From Bog-473 sp036268485 (GTDB lineage Bacteria; Actinomycetota; Acidimicrobiia; Acidimicrobiales; RAAP-2): a stretch of 64,000 bases of DNA. The translations under genes were made by a program, and so were the position numbers. Shown piece by piece: positions 48,115 through 56,702 of the stretch; position 1 is the stretch's first letter; each line of letters opens with the position of its first letter. The stretch is from NCBI GenBank assembly GCA_036268485.1, contig DATAUC010000042.1, positions 124,001 to 188,000 of the forward strand, given 5' to 3'. The notes beneath the pieces were generated by a model. The model was not told where the DNA came from and searched no databases. It saw nothing but the letters and a program-made list of their open reading frames with translations.

Positions 48115-49286
48115 GCGAGGACATGCTGGCCGTATCGCTCGATGTGTCGGCCGTGCCCTCCCGTCCGGGCGGGGCCGGCTACTACACCATTGAAATGGCC
48201 CGGGGCCTGCTGGCCAGCGACCAGGTGGCGCTGTCACTGGTGGCCCGACAGGACGACGAGGACCGCTGGAATGCGATGGCCGCCGCAACCAATACCGGCC
48301 CGTCCAGTGCCGTGATCGCCGCCGTACCCAATGCCCGGCCCCGCCGTCTGCTCTTCGAGCAGGCTCGCTTCCCGTCACTCCTGCGCACGCTGGGCGTCGA
48401 TCTCCACCACGCACCCCACTACACGATGCCCTGGCGCTCCCCGGTTCCGTGCGTGGTCACAATTCACGACTGCACCTTCTTCGACCACCCCGAATGGCAC
48501 CTGCGCTCCAAGGCGATCCTGTTCCGGCGGGCCATCCGCCTGGCCGCCCATCGGGCCGGCGCCCTGGTCTGCGTGAGCGAGGTGACGGCCACCCGCCTGC
48601 GGGCAGTGTGCGACGTACGGTCGCCCATCGTGGTGGCGCCCCACGGGGTGGATCACCAGCGCTTCACGACGGATGAGCCGTCACCGGGATCCGACGAGGC
48701 GGCACTGGCCCAGGCCGGCATCCCGACCGGCGTACCTCTGGTCGTCTTCATCGGGACCCTGGAGCCGCGCAAGGGGCTGGCGCCGTTGGTGGGGGCCTTT
48801 GATCGCGTGGCTGGCGCACATGCGGACGCGTTGTTGGTGCTCGGCGGTCAGATGGGCTGGGGTCTGGCCGAGACCGAGCGGGCGCTGGCCCAGGCCGTGC
48901 ATGGTGACCGCATCATCCGCACCGGGTACCTAGCGGACGCAGCCGTGCCCGCCCTGCTGCGCCGGGCCACCGTGGTGGCCTATCCCGCACTGGAGGAGGG
49001 TTTCGGTCTGCCCGCGCTCGAGGCGCTGGCCTGCGGGGCACCGCTGATCACGACGGAGGGAACGGCCATGGCGGAGATGGCCGGTGCCGCCGCCACCCTG
49101 GTGCCGCCGGGGGACTCGGCCAGCCTGGGCGACGCTCTGGCCGCCGCTCTCGACGAGGGAAAAGAAGGGGCGGCCAACCAGGCCCGGAGGGTCTTGGGCC
49201 TGCAGGTGGCAGGGGCCCGCACCTGGTCGGCCAGCGTGGCCCGGCATCTCGAGGCGTATCGGATCGCGCTCTCAGGGTCGCTGTAG
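48111..49286 (+). CDS. GT4-family glycosyltransferase 3 of 3
   Basis: About 391 residues. SLDVSAVPSRPGGAGYYTIEMARGLL, VVTIHDCTFFDHPEWH, VSEVTATRLR, VAPHGVDHQRF, VFIGTLEPRKGLAPLVGAF and the donor motif YPALEEGFGLPALEALACGAPLITTEGTAMAEMAG. GTG 48111 makes the GTGA overlap usual here; GTG 48096 and ATG 48123 are alternatives. With its paralogues it probably adds successive sugars to a lipid-linked chain. TAG at 49284-49286 forms part of the -10 of the next gene. Confidence 0.88.
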   Translation: MSEDMLAVSLDVSAVPSRPGGAGYYTIEMARGLLASDQVALSLVARQDDEDRWNAMAAATNTGPSSAVIAAVPNARPRRLLFEQARFPSLLRTLGVDLHHAPHYTMPWRSPVPCVVTIHDCTFFDHPEWHLRSKAILFRRAIRLAAHRAGALVCVSEVTATRLRAVCDVRSPIVVAPHGVDHQRFTTDEPSPGSDEAALAQAGIPTGVPLVVFIGTLEPRKGLAPLVGAFDRVAGAHADALLVLGGQMGWGLAETERALAQAVHGDRIIRTGYLADAAVPALLRRATVVAYPALEEGFGLPALEALACGAPLITTEGTAMAEMAGAAATLVPPGDSASLGDALAAALDEGKEGAANQARRVLGLQVAGARTWSASVARHLEAYRIALSGSL

Positions 49287-49289
49287 GGT
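49284..49289 (+). promoter_or_regulatory. Putative -10 (TAGGGT) overlapping a stop codon
   Basis: TAGGGT begins with the TAG stop of the third GT4 gene and ends six bases before ATG 49296, the spacing of a leaderless mRNA. No Shine-Dalgarno precedes the ATG. Confidence 0.5.
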
Positions 49290-49295
49290 TCCGTA

Positions 49296-50186
49296 ATGCG
49301 CGCGCTGATCACGGGTGGGAAGGGATTCGTCGGCCAGTGGCTGGCGGCCCACCTCAAGGATTCCGGTGACGAGGTCACGGTCATCGACATCGAGACCGAC
49401 GTGGCCGACGGGGTGGCCCTGCGCAAGGTTGTGAGCGCAGCGGACCCCGAGGCCATCTACCACCTGGCCGCCATGACGCACGTGGGGGAGAGCTGGGAGA
49501 ACCCGAGCCAGGTGCTCCGGGTCAACGTGCTGGGCACGGCCGAGTTGCTGGCCGCCGCCCGTGAGCTCCCGCATCCCTGCACCGTCCTGGTCGTCAGCTC
49601 GGCCGAGGTCTACGGGGTGGTCACCCCGGACCAGCTCCCTCTCGACGAAGCCACGCCCACCGCGCCGGCCACGCCCTATGCCGCCAGCAAGCTGGCGGCC
49701 GAAGCCATCGCTTTGCAGGCGTGGCGGGGGTACGGCCAGCCGGTCATAGTGGTCCGGCCCTTCAATCACATCGGGCCGGGGCAGTCGCCCAACTTCGCCG
49801 TGCCGGCGTTGGCCAAGCGCATCGTGGCGGCCAAGCGGGCGGGGGACTCGTCCCTGTTGGTGGGCACGCTCACCACCCGCCGGGACTTCACCGACGTGCG
49901 CGACGTGGTGGTGGCGTACCGGGCCCTGATCACGAAGGGGACGCCGGGCACCATTTACAACGTCTGCTCGGGCACCGACATCGCCATTGCCGACGTGGCT
50001 CAGGAACTCCTGGCGCTGGCCGGGGCCGACCTGCGTCTGGTCACCGATCCCGACCTGGTGCGGCCGGTCGACGTGCCCGTGTTGCGCGGTGACGCCAGCC
50101 GCTTGGCCGGGGCCACCGGGTGGGCGCCCACCATCCCGCTCGCGACAACGCTCGCCGACGTTCTCGCTTCGTGGGAAGCGGACTGA
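49296..50186 (+). CDS. GDP-4-keto-6-deoxymannose reductase-like SDR (Rmd-like)
   Basis: 296 residues, extended SDR. ALITGGKGFVGQWLAAHL (NAD(P) loop), YHLAAMTHVGESWENP, the catalytic SSAEVYG and YAASKLAAEAIAL, RPFNHIGPGQSPNFAVPALAKRI and RRDFTDVRDVVVAY match the GDP-mannose dehydratase/reductase group; NHIGPGQ is especially Rmd-like. It would supply a 6-deoxyhexose (for example GDP-rhamnose) to the adjacent GT4 enzymes if a Gmd exists elsewhere. ATG 49296 is immediately preceded by TAGGGT. Confidence 0.87.
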   Translation: MRALITGGKGFVGQWLAAHLKDSGDEVTVIDIETDVADGVALRKVVSAADPEAIYHLAAMTHVGESWENPSQVLRVNVLGTAELLAAARELPHPCTVLVVSSAEVYGVVTPDQLPLDEATPTAPATPYAASKLAAEAIALQAWRGYGQPVIVVRPFNHIGPGQSPNFAVPALAKRIVAAKRAGDSSLLVGTLTTRRDFTDVRDVVVAYRALITKGTPGTIYNVCSGTDIAIADVAQELLALAGADLRLVTDPDLVRPVDVPVLRGDASRLAGATGWAPTIPLATTLADVLASWEAD

Positions 50187-50188
50187 CG

Positions 50189-50202
50189 GCGAGCGTTCTC
50201 GC
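50189..50202 (+). terminator. Small hairpin between convergent genes
   Basis: GCGAG-CGTT-CTCGC forms a 5-bp stem with a 4-base loop just after the Rmd-like stop. There is no T-run, so termination is only a guess. The rest of the 68-base gap shows nothing recognisable. Confidence 0.2.
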
Positions 50203-50254
50203 TACTGCGGTATTGCTGGAACTGCGCTAGCTGCACTCTCTACTGCAGGACAGC

Positions 50255-50623
50255 TCAGGCTGAGGCGACCCGCTGGCGGATCTGGCTGCGAACTTCGCGG
50301 CCCTGCTCGAACGCCTTGCTGGTCAGCTGCGTCACCGAGGCGGGCAGGCGACCCTCAATGGGGGCGAAGCTGGTCTCGACGAACTGCGCCGCCGACTCCA
50401 CCAGGTCGTCGATCTTGCTGACACCCTTGGTGATCTCGCTGCGCACGCCGCTGAGGCGGGTGTCCAGGGAGAAGTCCTTGGCCATCTTGTTCTTCAGCTC
50501 GACCCGCTGGACCTGGGCCCGCTGGTAGCCGAGCACGCCGAGGCCGACGGCGACGTAGGCCGCGTCGCGGGCCAGGTCGGTGACGCCCTTGGAAATGGTG
50601 CTGATGTTGGTCAATTCAGGCAT
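50255..50623 (-). CDS. Small helical protein, phasin/HbhA-like, unknown function
   Basis: 122 residues. Mainly alpha-helical and charged: residues about 1-30 are mildly hydrophobic (AAYVAVGLGVLGYQRAQVQR), then a helical stretch with heptad character (KMAKDFSLDTRLSGVRSEI, KIDDLVESAAQFVETSFAPIEGRLP) and a basic tail (GREVRSQIRQRVASA). The pattern resembles phasin or heparin-binding haemagglutinin-type proteins that coat lipid or polyester surfaces. ATG 50623 has a strong AGGAGG Shine-Dalgarno. Its own leadered promoter sets it apart from the mostly leaderless genes around it, suggesting higher expression (inference). Confidence 0.72.
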   Translation of the reverse strand: MPELTNISTISKGVTDLARDAAYVAVGLGVLGYQRAQVQRVELKNKMAKDFSLDTRLSGVRSEITKGVSKIDDLVESAAQFVETSFAPIEGRLPASVTQLTSKAFEQGREVRSQIRQRVASA

Positions 50624-50725
50624 GTGTGCCTCCTGTTTCTTTGTTGTTCATGACACCGGTCACGCAGGGTGGAGTCCGCCGGGACCCTTGGTCCGAGTCC
50701 GGGAGCTTCCGTGCGTTCGCCTACA

Positions 50726-50754
50726 AGAGTATCGCATTTGTTAAACAGTTGCAA
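50726..50754 (-). promoter_or_regulatory. Promoter TTGCAA-17-TACTCT for the phasin-like gene
   Basis: On the minus strand TTGCAA (50754-50749) and TACTCT (50731-50726) are 17 bases apart in the most AT-rich stretch of the region. The predicted leader is about 96 nt, ending in AGGAGG. Confidence 0.45.
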
Positions 50755-50800
50755 GCGTTTTGTGCCCACTTTCCAGCCGGGGGGCTCGACTCGGAACCGA

Positions 50801-50806
50801 TAACGT
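50801..50806 (+). promoter_or_regulatory. Putative -10 (TAACGT) for the megaprotein gene
   Basis: TAACGT ends ten bases before ATG 50817 and one base before ATG 50808. A start site about seven bases after the hexamer falls between them, so 50817 is the more likely initiator. Confidence 0.4.
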
Positions 50807-50816
50807 CATGCACCTG

Positions 50817-53800
50817 ATGGACGCCCAGGTACCGGCAGTCGTTGCCGTCGTCGTGACCTCGGACCCCGGCCCGTGGTTCGAAGACACACTGGCCTCGCTG
50901 GCCGCCCAGGACTATCAGGAGCTCTCGATTCTGGTGCTGGAGGCGGGGGACGGGCCCGACCCCTCCGAGCGGGTGGGCCGGATTCTGCCCGACGCCTTCG
51001 TCCGCCTGCTGCCCGGCCGGCCCGGATACGCCGCCGCCTCCAACGAAGCGCTGAGCATGGTCGAAGGGGCCGCTTTCTTCCTTCTGTGCCACGACGACGT
51101 GGCCCTGGACCACGATGCGGTCCACAACCTGGTGGAGGAATCGTTCCGCTCCAATGCCGGTGTGGTCTCGCCCAAGTTCGTCGACTGGGACGATCCCGGC
51201 GTCCTGCTCCACGTGGGCATGAACTGCGACAAGACGGGCGCGGTGGTCGACCGTATCCAGGACGGCGAGGTCGACCACGGGCAGCACGACGCCGTGCGCG
51301 ACGTGTTCGTGGCACCGGGCGGCTGCACCCTGGTGCGGGCCGACCTGTGGCGCCAGCTGGGCGGCTTCGACGCCGGGATCGCTGCTCTGGGCGAGGACCT
51401 CGATCTGTCCTGGCGCAGCCAGGTGGCCGGCTCCCGTGTCGTGGTGGCGCCCGACGCCCGGGTGCGCCACCGCGAGACGATGTCGCGTCTCGGGCAACCG
51501 GTTCCCGTCGCCGACGCCGAGGGTGTGGAGCATCCGGTCTCGCTTCTGGCGTTGCAACGGCGACACGAGCTGCGGGCCGTGCTCAAGTGCTACGGCCGGT
51601 TCCACCTGTTACGGGTCCTGCCCCAGGCGGCGCTCCTGGCCCTGGGTGAAGTGCTGGTCGCCCTCATCGCCCGGGACCGTTCGCGCGCCCGCGCCGTGAC
51701 CGGCGCCTGGACCTGGAACCTGCGTCACCTGGGTCAGGTGCGGGCCGCCCGGGCCCAGATACGGGCCTCCCGTCTCTTCCCCGACTCCGAAGTGCGCCGC
51801 CTGCAGATCCGGGGCAGCGCGCGGCTCTCGACCTATCTCTCCCGCCTGTCGCATCAAGGGTTCGACGTGGCCAATGCGGTGGTGGCCCCCCACGATGCCG
51901 ACGCGTCCGACGAGGACGGGGTGGCCGTACTCACGGGCAGCGTCGGCCTGGCCTTCAGCGAGAACTCCGACTTCGACGAACTGGACGACCTGGGCCACCG
52001 CTCGGGCCGGGACCGGTTCGGACGCAAGGTGCGGCGACCGCCCCTGACCACCGGGCGCCAGCGGGTCATCGCCCTGGCGCTGGCTGCCTTCGTCATCGTG
52101 GTGGGCACCCGTGAACTCTTCTTCGGCTCGCTGCCCCTGGTGGGACAGCTGGCCCCCCTGCCCGGCTGGTCGGCCAGCTGGCACCACTTCTTCTCGGGCT
52201 GGCAGGCGGCCGGCGTGGGCACCACGGCGCCGGGCACGCCGGCCTTCGGCATCGCCGGCCTGGTGGGCACCGTCTCGTTGGGGGCCATGGGCGTGGCCCA
52301 GAAGATCCTCCTCCTGGGCTGCATCCCGCTCGGGGCCATCGGCTTTTTCCGCTTCATGCGGCCCCTGGTCTCCGCCCGGGCCCGCACGGTGGCCACCATC
52401 TGCTACCTGGGCCTCCCGTTGCCCTATGCCGCGTTGGGGCTGGGCCGCTGGGACGGCCTGGTGGCCTACGCCGCCTTCCCGTTCATCGTGACCCGGATGG
52501 CCCGGGCGGCCGAGGTGGCTCCCTTCGACCAGATCGAGGGGGAGGGGTGGCGGGCCAGCCCGACGGGCCAGCTGGCCGCGCTGGGCGCCATCATCGCGGC
52601 CGCCACGTCCTTCGCCCCGGCGGTGCTGCCGGTGACCCTGGGCTGTGCCGTGACGTTGGCCCTGGGCTCCATCCTGGCCCGGTCGGCCGGCGATCCGCTG
52701 CGGATCATCTCGGTCACTATCAAGGCCCTCGGCATCGCCCTCGTCCTCAGCGCGCCGTGGGTCGTGGGCACGCTGCTGGCCGGCTCGCACGCCGTGGACA
52801 TCTTCGGCCTGCCGGTATCGGCGGCCAACGCGCCGAGCTGGGGCCAGGTGCTTCGCTTCGCCATCGGACCCACCGCCCGCTCGCCCATCGTGTGGTTGAT
52901 GGTGGTGGCCGCCGTGCTCCCGCTGTTGGTGGCCACCGGGTCGCGCCTGGTCTGGGCCGGCCGCCTGTGGACCATGGCCATCGGCTCCTGGGCCTTGGCC
53001 TACGCGGCGACGCACGGCTGGACCGGGAGCTTCGCCCCGTCCGAATCCGTCGTGCTGGTGCCGGCCACCCTAGCCGTGGCGGCCGGAATCGGGCTCGGTA
53101 TCTCTGCCTTCGAGAACGACGTGGCCGGAAAATCGTTCGGCTGGCGCCAGGTGGCCGGCGCCGTGGCCGCCGTGGCGGTGGCGGTGGGTCTGCTGCCGGT
53201 GGTCGCCGGCGCTCTCGACGGCCGTTGGGGTCTGCCCGGGTCGGGCATGGAGCAGCCGCTGGCCTTCTTGAACAAGCCGGCCACATCCGGCGCTTACCGC
53301 GTCCTGTGGTTGGGCGATCCACGGGCCCTTCCGGTGGGTGGGTGGTCGGTCGAACCCGGGCTCTCCTACGCCCTGACCGATGACGGCCTGCCCGACGCCG
53401 CCGATGTGTGGAGCCCGGCCGGACCGGGGCCAGCCAACCTGGCTGCGGTGGCGGTGCGCCTGGCGCTCACCGGAGGCACGGTGCACATGGGCCGGTTGCT
53501 GGCCTCGCTGGGTGTCCAGTACGTGGTGGTGGTCGATGGTCTGGCGCCCAACGAGTCGATCCACTCGGCCTCGGTGTCGGCTCCGGCGCCCACGGGCATG
53601 CAACGAACCCTCCTGGACCAGAACGACCTGCAGATCGTGCCGGGTGAATTCGGCGTGGAGGTTTACAAGAACGCCGCCTTCATCCCCATCACGGCCCAGC
53701 GCTCGCGCGGGGCGTTGCCCGCAGCTACGACGCTGTCCTGGCCCGGCGCGCAGGACATCGTGGGCTGGCAGCCCGCACTGACGGCGGCGGCCCACGGGCA

Positions 53801-54077
53801 GGCGGCCCGGGGCACGGTTTCGAGCAGCACCGTGTATGCCGGCTACGCGCCGGGCGGCGACTTCAGCCTGTCGGTGCGTGGGCGAACGGTGACCCGCCAG
53901 CCCGTCTTCGGCTGGGCCAGCCAGTACAGCGGTGCGCCCGACGGTGCCGCCGTCCTGACCTTCCACCAGGCGCCCTACGTGCCGCTGGCCGTCCTGCTCG
54001 AGCTGCTCGCCTGGCTTGGTCTGACCCTGGCGCTCGGTGGTTGGACCGGCCCGCGACGAGAGGCCGTGAGCTCGTGA
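50817..54077 (+). CDS. Giant GT2 glycosyltransferase fused to a polytopic membrane module
   Basis: About 1086 residues. The N-terminal GT2 domain (about 1-260: VVTSDPGPWFEDTLASLAAQDY, CHDDVALDHDAVHNLVEE, a FVAPGGCTLVRADLWRQLGGFD acceptor loop and GEDLDLSWRSQ) is followed by a linker, then about a dozen membrane helices from near residue 415, and a large extracytoplasmic C-terminal region with one last helix. Relatives in actinobacteria sit next to a DUF5719 gene, as here (54074). Cytosolic transfer coupled to membrane passage is likely; the product is unknown. It overlaps the next gene as GTGA. It contains a rare TTA codon near 51607. Confidence 0.88.
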   Translation: MDAQVPAVVAVVVTSDPGPWFEDTLASLAAQDYQELSILVLEAGDGPDPSERVGRILPDAFVRLLPGRPGYAAASNEALSMVEGAAFFLLCHDDVALDHDAVHNLVEESFRSNAGVVSPKFVDWDDPGVLLHVGMNCDKTGAVVDRIQDGEVDHGQHDAVRDVFVAPGGCTLVRADLWRQLGGFDAGIAALGEDLDLSWRSQVAGSRVVVAPDARVRHRETMSRLGQPVPVADAEGVEHPVSLLALQRRHELRAVLKCYGRFHLLRVLPQAALLALGEVLVALIARDRSRARAVTGAWTWNLRHLGQVRAARAQIRASRLFPDSEVRRLQIRGSARLSTYLSRLSHQGFDVANAVVAPHDADASDEDGVAVLTGSVGLAFSENSDFDELDDLGHRSGRDRFGRKVRRPPLTTGRQRVIALALAAFVIVVGTRELFFGSLPLVGQLAPLPGWSASWHHFFSGWQAAGVGTTAPGTPAFGIAGLVGTVSLGAMGVAQKILLLGCIPLGAIGFFRFMRPLVSARARTVATICYLGLPLPYAALGLGRWDGLVAYAAFPFIVTRMARAAEVAPFDQIEGEGWRASPTGQLAALGAIIAAATSFAPAVLPVTLGCAVTLALGSILARSAGDPLRIISVTIKALGIALVLSAPWVVGTLLAGSHAVDIFGLPVSAANAPSWGQVLRFAIGPTARSPIVWLMVVAAVLPLLVATGSRLVWAGRLWTMAIGSWALAYAATHGWTGSFAPSESVVLVPATLAVAAGIGLGISAFENDVAGKSFGWRQVAGAVAAVAVAVGLLPVVAGALDGRWGLPGSGMEQPLAFLNKPATSGAYRVLWLGDPRALPVGGWSVEPGLSYALTDDGLPDAADVWSPAGPGPANLAAVAVRLALTGGTVHMGRLLASLGVQYVVVVDGLAPNESIHSASVSAPAPTGMQRTLLDQNDLQIVPGEFGVEVYKNAAFIPITAQRSRGALPAATTLSWPGAQDIVGWQPALTAAAHGQAARGTVSSSTVYAGYAPGGDFSLSVRGRTVTRQPVFGWASQYSGAPDGAAVLTFHQAPYVPLAVLLELLAWLGLTLALGGWTGPRREAVSS

Positions 54078-55543
54078 GCCCGGCTCATTCGAGGGGCGGC
54101 CGGCGCTGGATGGTCGTCGGTCTGGTGGTGGTGGCGGTGGCCGGCATTGCGGTGGCCGGCCGATCCAAGGGTGCGGCCGCGCCCGGGGCACCGACGCTCA
54201 CGCCGGGGGCCAGTGTCAGCGCCCCCAATGCGGAATCGTCGGCCTGGTACTGCACCGGGGAATCCACGGCCTCGGGACAGTTGGCGCAGGGATCGGTGGT
54301 CCTGACCAACACCAGCACCAAGGCGGTGACCGGTTCCATCGCGGCCGTGACCGACTCGGGTGCGACCTCGGCCGCTCCGGTGTCGGTGCCGGCCCGGGGC
54401 CAGGTGGTGGCCGATGTCCCCGCCCCCGCCTCGGGTTCCTGGCTCTCCCAGGTCGTCCTCCTCTCGGGCGGTGGTGTGGCGGTGAGCCAGACCGTGCACG
54501 GCCCCAATGGATGGTCCGAGGCGCCGTGCCAGAGCGGCACCTCGCAGCAGTGGTACTTCGCCAGCGGCCTGACATCGGGTTCGAATGCGCTCTTTGTGGC
54601 GCTCTTCAACCCGACCTCGACGGCGGACGTGGTGGACATGAGCTTTGTGACCCCGGCCGGCATCATGCATCCGATCAACTTCCAGGGCATCGTCCTCCAA
54701 CCCAACGAGACCCAGGTGGAGAACGTGGGCGCCTTCGTGCAGAACCAGTCCCGGATAGCCACGACGGTGTCGACCCGGACCGGCCGCGTGGTGGCCAGCG
54801 AGCTGCAGGTCCTGAGCGGCAACGGCAACGGGTTGGCCATCGTGCCCGGGGCACCGCGAGCCGAAAAAGAGTGGTCCATCCCCCAGAGCCTGGAGGTGGC
54901 CGGCGGCACATCGTCCATCGACATCTACAACCCGGGCAGCACCACCGAGCGCGTCACCGTCCAGGGCCGGCTCCTGACCGGCACCCTGGCTCCCTTCGTC
55001 AACACTGTGGCGCCGGACTCCACCTGGGCCATCAGCACCAGCACACAGACCCGTATCCCCAAGGTGGACGCCTACTCCACCATCGTGACGGCCTCCGGGG
55101 GAGACGGCGTGGTGGTGAGCCGCAATGTGGCCGCCCCCAGCACGGCCCAGGCGCCCCAGGCCGGCTTCGCCGGCGCGGTCGACGGCCTGAGCGCGGCGTC
55201 ACCGTCCCGGTTGTGGGCGGTGCCGTCCCCCGGCACGGCGGCCCAACCGGCGCTGCCCGGCGTCCAACCCGACCATCTGGCCCTGACCAACACCACGAGC
55301 CACCGCGAGACGTACGTCGTCTACGTCATGACCGCCAAGGCGACCCGGACCATCGCCTCGGGCACGCTGCGCCCGTTCGGTTTCATCTCGCTGGGTGCCG
55401 CCACCCTCTTCGGTGCCGGCCTCAATCCCCTGTTGGTCCGCTCCAGCGGCGATGTGGCCATCAGCGAGGACATCGGCCCGGCTGGTACGTACGGGGTGGT
55501 CACCATGACCGGGCTGCCCCTCAGCGCCAGCCTGGCCGGGTAG
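54074..55543 (+). CDS. DUF5719-family exported protein
   Basis: 489 residues. A helix (about 13-30, MVVGLVVVAVAGIAVAG) acts as signal anchor, then the exported part begins with the conserved AWYC motif (SSAWYCTGES) and contains beta-rich repeats of the form VTNTSTKAVTGSIAAV, LFNPTSTADVVDMSFVTP, IYNPGSTTERVTVQG, LTNTTSHRETYVVY, which look like repeated immunoglobulin-like strands. Family function is unknown; its constant pairing with the preceding giant GT2 suggests a partner in the same pathway. Start GTG 54074 overlaps the upstream TGA. Confidence 0.87.
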   Translation: MSPAHSRGGRRWMVVGLVVVAVAGIAVAGRSKGAAAPGAPTLTPGASVSAPNAESSAWYCTGESTASGQLAQGSVVLTNTSTKAVTGSIAAVTDSGATSAAPVSVPARGQVVADVPAPASGSWLSQVVLLSGGGVAVSQTVHGPNGWSEAPCQSGTSQQWYFASGLTSGSNALFVALFNPTSTADVVDMSFVTPAGIMHPINFQGIVLQPNETQVENVGAFVQNQSRIATTVSTRTGRVVASELQVLSGNGNGLAIVPGAPRAEKEWSIPQSLEVAGGTSSIDIYNPGSTTERVTVQGRLLTGTLAPFVNTVAPDSTWAISTSTQTRIPKVDAYSTIVTASGGDGVVVSRNVAAPSTAQAPQAGFAGAVDGLSAASPSRLWAVPSPGTAAQPALPGVQPDHLALTNTTSHRETYVVYVMTAKATRTIASGTLRPFGFISLGAATLFGAGLNPLLVRSSGDVAISEDIGPAGTYGVVTMTGLPLSASLAG

Positions 55544-55556
55544 CGCGGCTGGGCGG

Positions 55557-56036
55557 CTAGTGCCCCGGGCCGCCGCGGCTGATGGTGCGCCCCAGGATGC
55601 CGAGCGTGGCGCGCAGCGCCCCTTCGGAGATAACCGGGAAGATGTCGGCTTCCTTCCAGACCGGGTCGATGGAAGACCAGTCGTAGTAGGAGGTGACGAG
55701 TGTGCCGCCCTCGGCCGGCTCGAGCCGGTAGCCGTACACGTGGCCGATCTGGGGGCGGATCTGCCCGAGAATGGTCCAGGCGATCTCCCGGTCCGGCTCG
55801 AAGGTGGTGATGGTCACGGTCACGTCGTACAGCCCCATGGGGTAGTCGTTGAGGGCCTCGCGGTCCATGTGCACGGTAAAGGTGTCACCCACCGCGGTGA
55901 CGGGCTGGCCCGTGGCAGCCATCAACATGCCCGAGCTGTCGATGGTCACATGGCCCTGGGGGTCGCGCAGCAGGTTGAAGATGGTGGCCGGATCAGCTGC
56001 GATGGTGCGTTGTACCTCGATCCGTTCAGTTGTCAT
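55557..56036 (-). CDS. SRPBCC/START-fold protein (polyketide-cyclase-like)
   Basis: 159 residues. VQRTIAADPATIFNLLRDPQGHVTIDSSG begins the fold, then TVTITTFEPDREIAWTI, YGYRLEPAEGGTLVTSYYDWS and a long C-terminal helix ending in GPGH. Small SRPBCC proteins bind hydrophobic ligands and act as cyclases or carriers; no ligand assignable. ATG 56036 has CACAAT six bases upstream. It is convergent with the DUF5719 gene at 14 bases distance and divergent from the YkgJ-like gene within 42 bases. Confidence 0.87.
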   Translation of the reverse strand: MTTERIEVQRTIAADPATIFNLLRDPQGHVTIDSSGMLMAATGQPVTAVGDTFTVHMDREALNDYPMGLYDVTVTITTFEPDREIAWTILGQIRPQIGHVYGYRLEPAEGGTLVTSYYDWSSIDPVWKEADIFPVISEGALRATLGILGRTISRGGPGH

Positions 56037-56042
56037 GTCGGC

Positions 56043-56048
56043 ATTGTG
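56043..56048 (-). promoter_or_regulatory. Putative -10 (CACAAT) for the SRPBCC gene
   Basis: Minus-strand CACAAT ends six bases before ATG 56036. It lies where the -35 of the opposite gene's promoter would be. Confidence 0.35.
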
Positions 56049-56064
56049 CCATTCACGGGAGTCG

Positions 56065-56070
56065 TAGATT
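56065..56070 (+). promoter_or_regulatory. Putative -10 (TAGATT) for the YkgJ-like gene
   Basis: TAGATT ends eight bases before ATG 56079. The same hexamer precedes the 28262 gene. Confidence 0.4.
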
Positions 56071-56078
56071 CAGTGGCG

Positions 56079-56702
56079 ATGGATACCGAGGCGAGCGCCC
56101 AGCCCGGAGATCTGGCGGCGGGGGAGTTCGCACCGTGGCTCGGTGCGCTGAGGCGCGCCCTGCAGGGCGACGGGGACTCCGACGTGCCCTGCGGCACCTG
56201 CACGGCCTGCTGCACCTCGGCCCAGTTCGTGCACATCACGCCCGAGGACCACGCCGCCCGGGCGCACATTCCGAGAGAGCTGCTCTTCCCGGCGCCGCAA
56301 CGCCCGCCGGGGCATCTCGTCATGGGCTTCGACGAGCGTGGGCACTGTCCCATGCTGATTGACGGTGGCTGTTCCATTTACGAGCATCGACCCCGCACGT
56401 GCCGGACCTACGACTGTCGGGTCTTCGCGGCCACCGGCATCGATCCGATGGAGCCGGCCAAGGCATTGATCGCCCAACGGGTCCGCCGCTGGCAGTTCGA
56501 GTTCCCCACGCCAGAGGACGCCGTGGCCTGGGCCGCGGTGCGGGCCGCCGCGGCGTACGTCAGAGAACGCCGGGAGGGCAGTACCACCGAGCAAGCGGTC
56601 CTGGCCATTGAGCTCCACGATGTCTTCTTGGGTGCCGATCCCGATCCGGCCGACATCGAGCGAGCGGTAGAGCGGCGCCGGGGCGACTCGGGTTCGGCCT
56701 AG
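56079..56702 (+). CDS. YkgJ-family Cys-cluster (Zn/Fe-chelating) protein
   Basis: 207 residues. The N-terminal DVPCGTCTACCTSAQFVHI and the downstream CPMLIDGGCSIYEHRPRTCRTYDCRVF supply the eight or so cysteines typical of the YkgJ/Fe-chelating family (CxxCxxCC and CxxxC..C). Such proteins bind zinc or iron; function is otherwise unknown. Its stop overlaps the next gene by one base (TAGTG). ATG 56079; a GTG six bases earlier is also possible. Confidence 0.87.
   Translation: MDTEASAQPGDLAAGEFAPWLGALRRALQGDGDSDVPCGTCTACCTSAQFVHITPEDHAARAHIPRELLFPAPQRPPGHLVMGFDERGHCPMLIDGGCSIYEHRPRTCRTYDCRVFAATGIDPMEPAKALIAQRVRRWQFEFPTPEDAVAWAAVRAAAAYVRERREGSTTEQAVLAIELHDVFLGADPDPADIERAVERRRGDSGSA

Noticed and set aside
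50626..50817. 63-codon frame before the megaprotein
   Set aside because: No Shine-Dalgarno, no conserved features, and it occupies the promoter region of the phasin-like gene.
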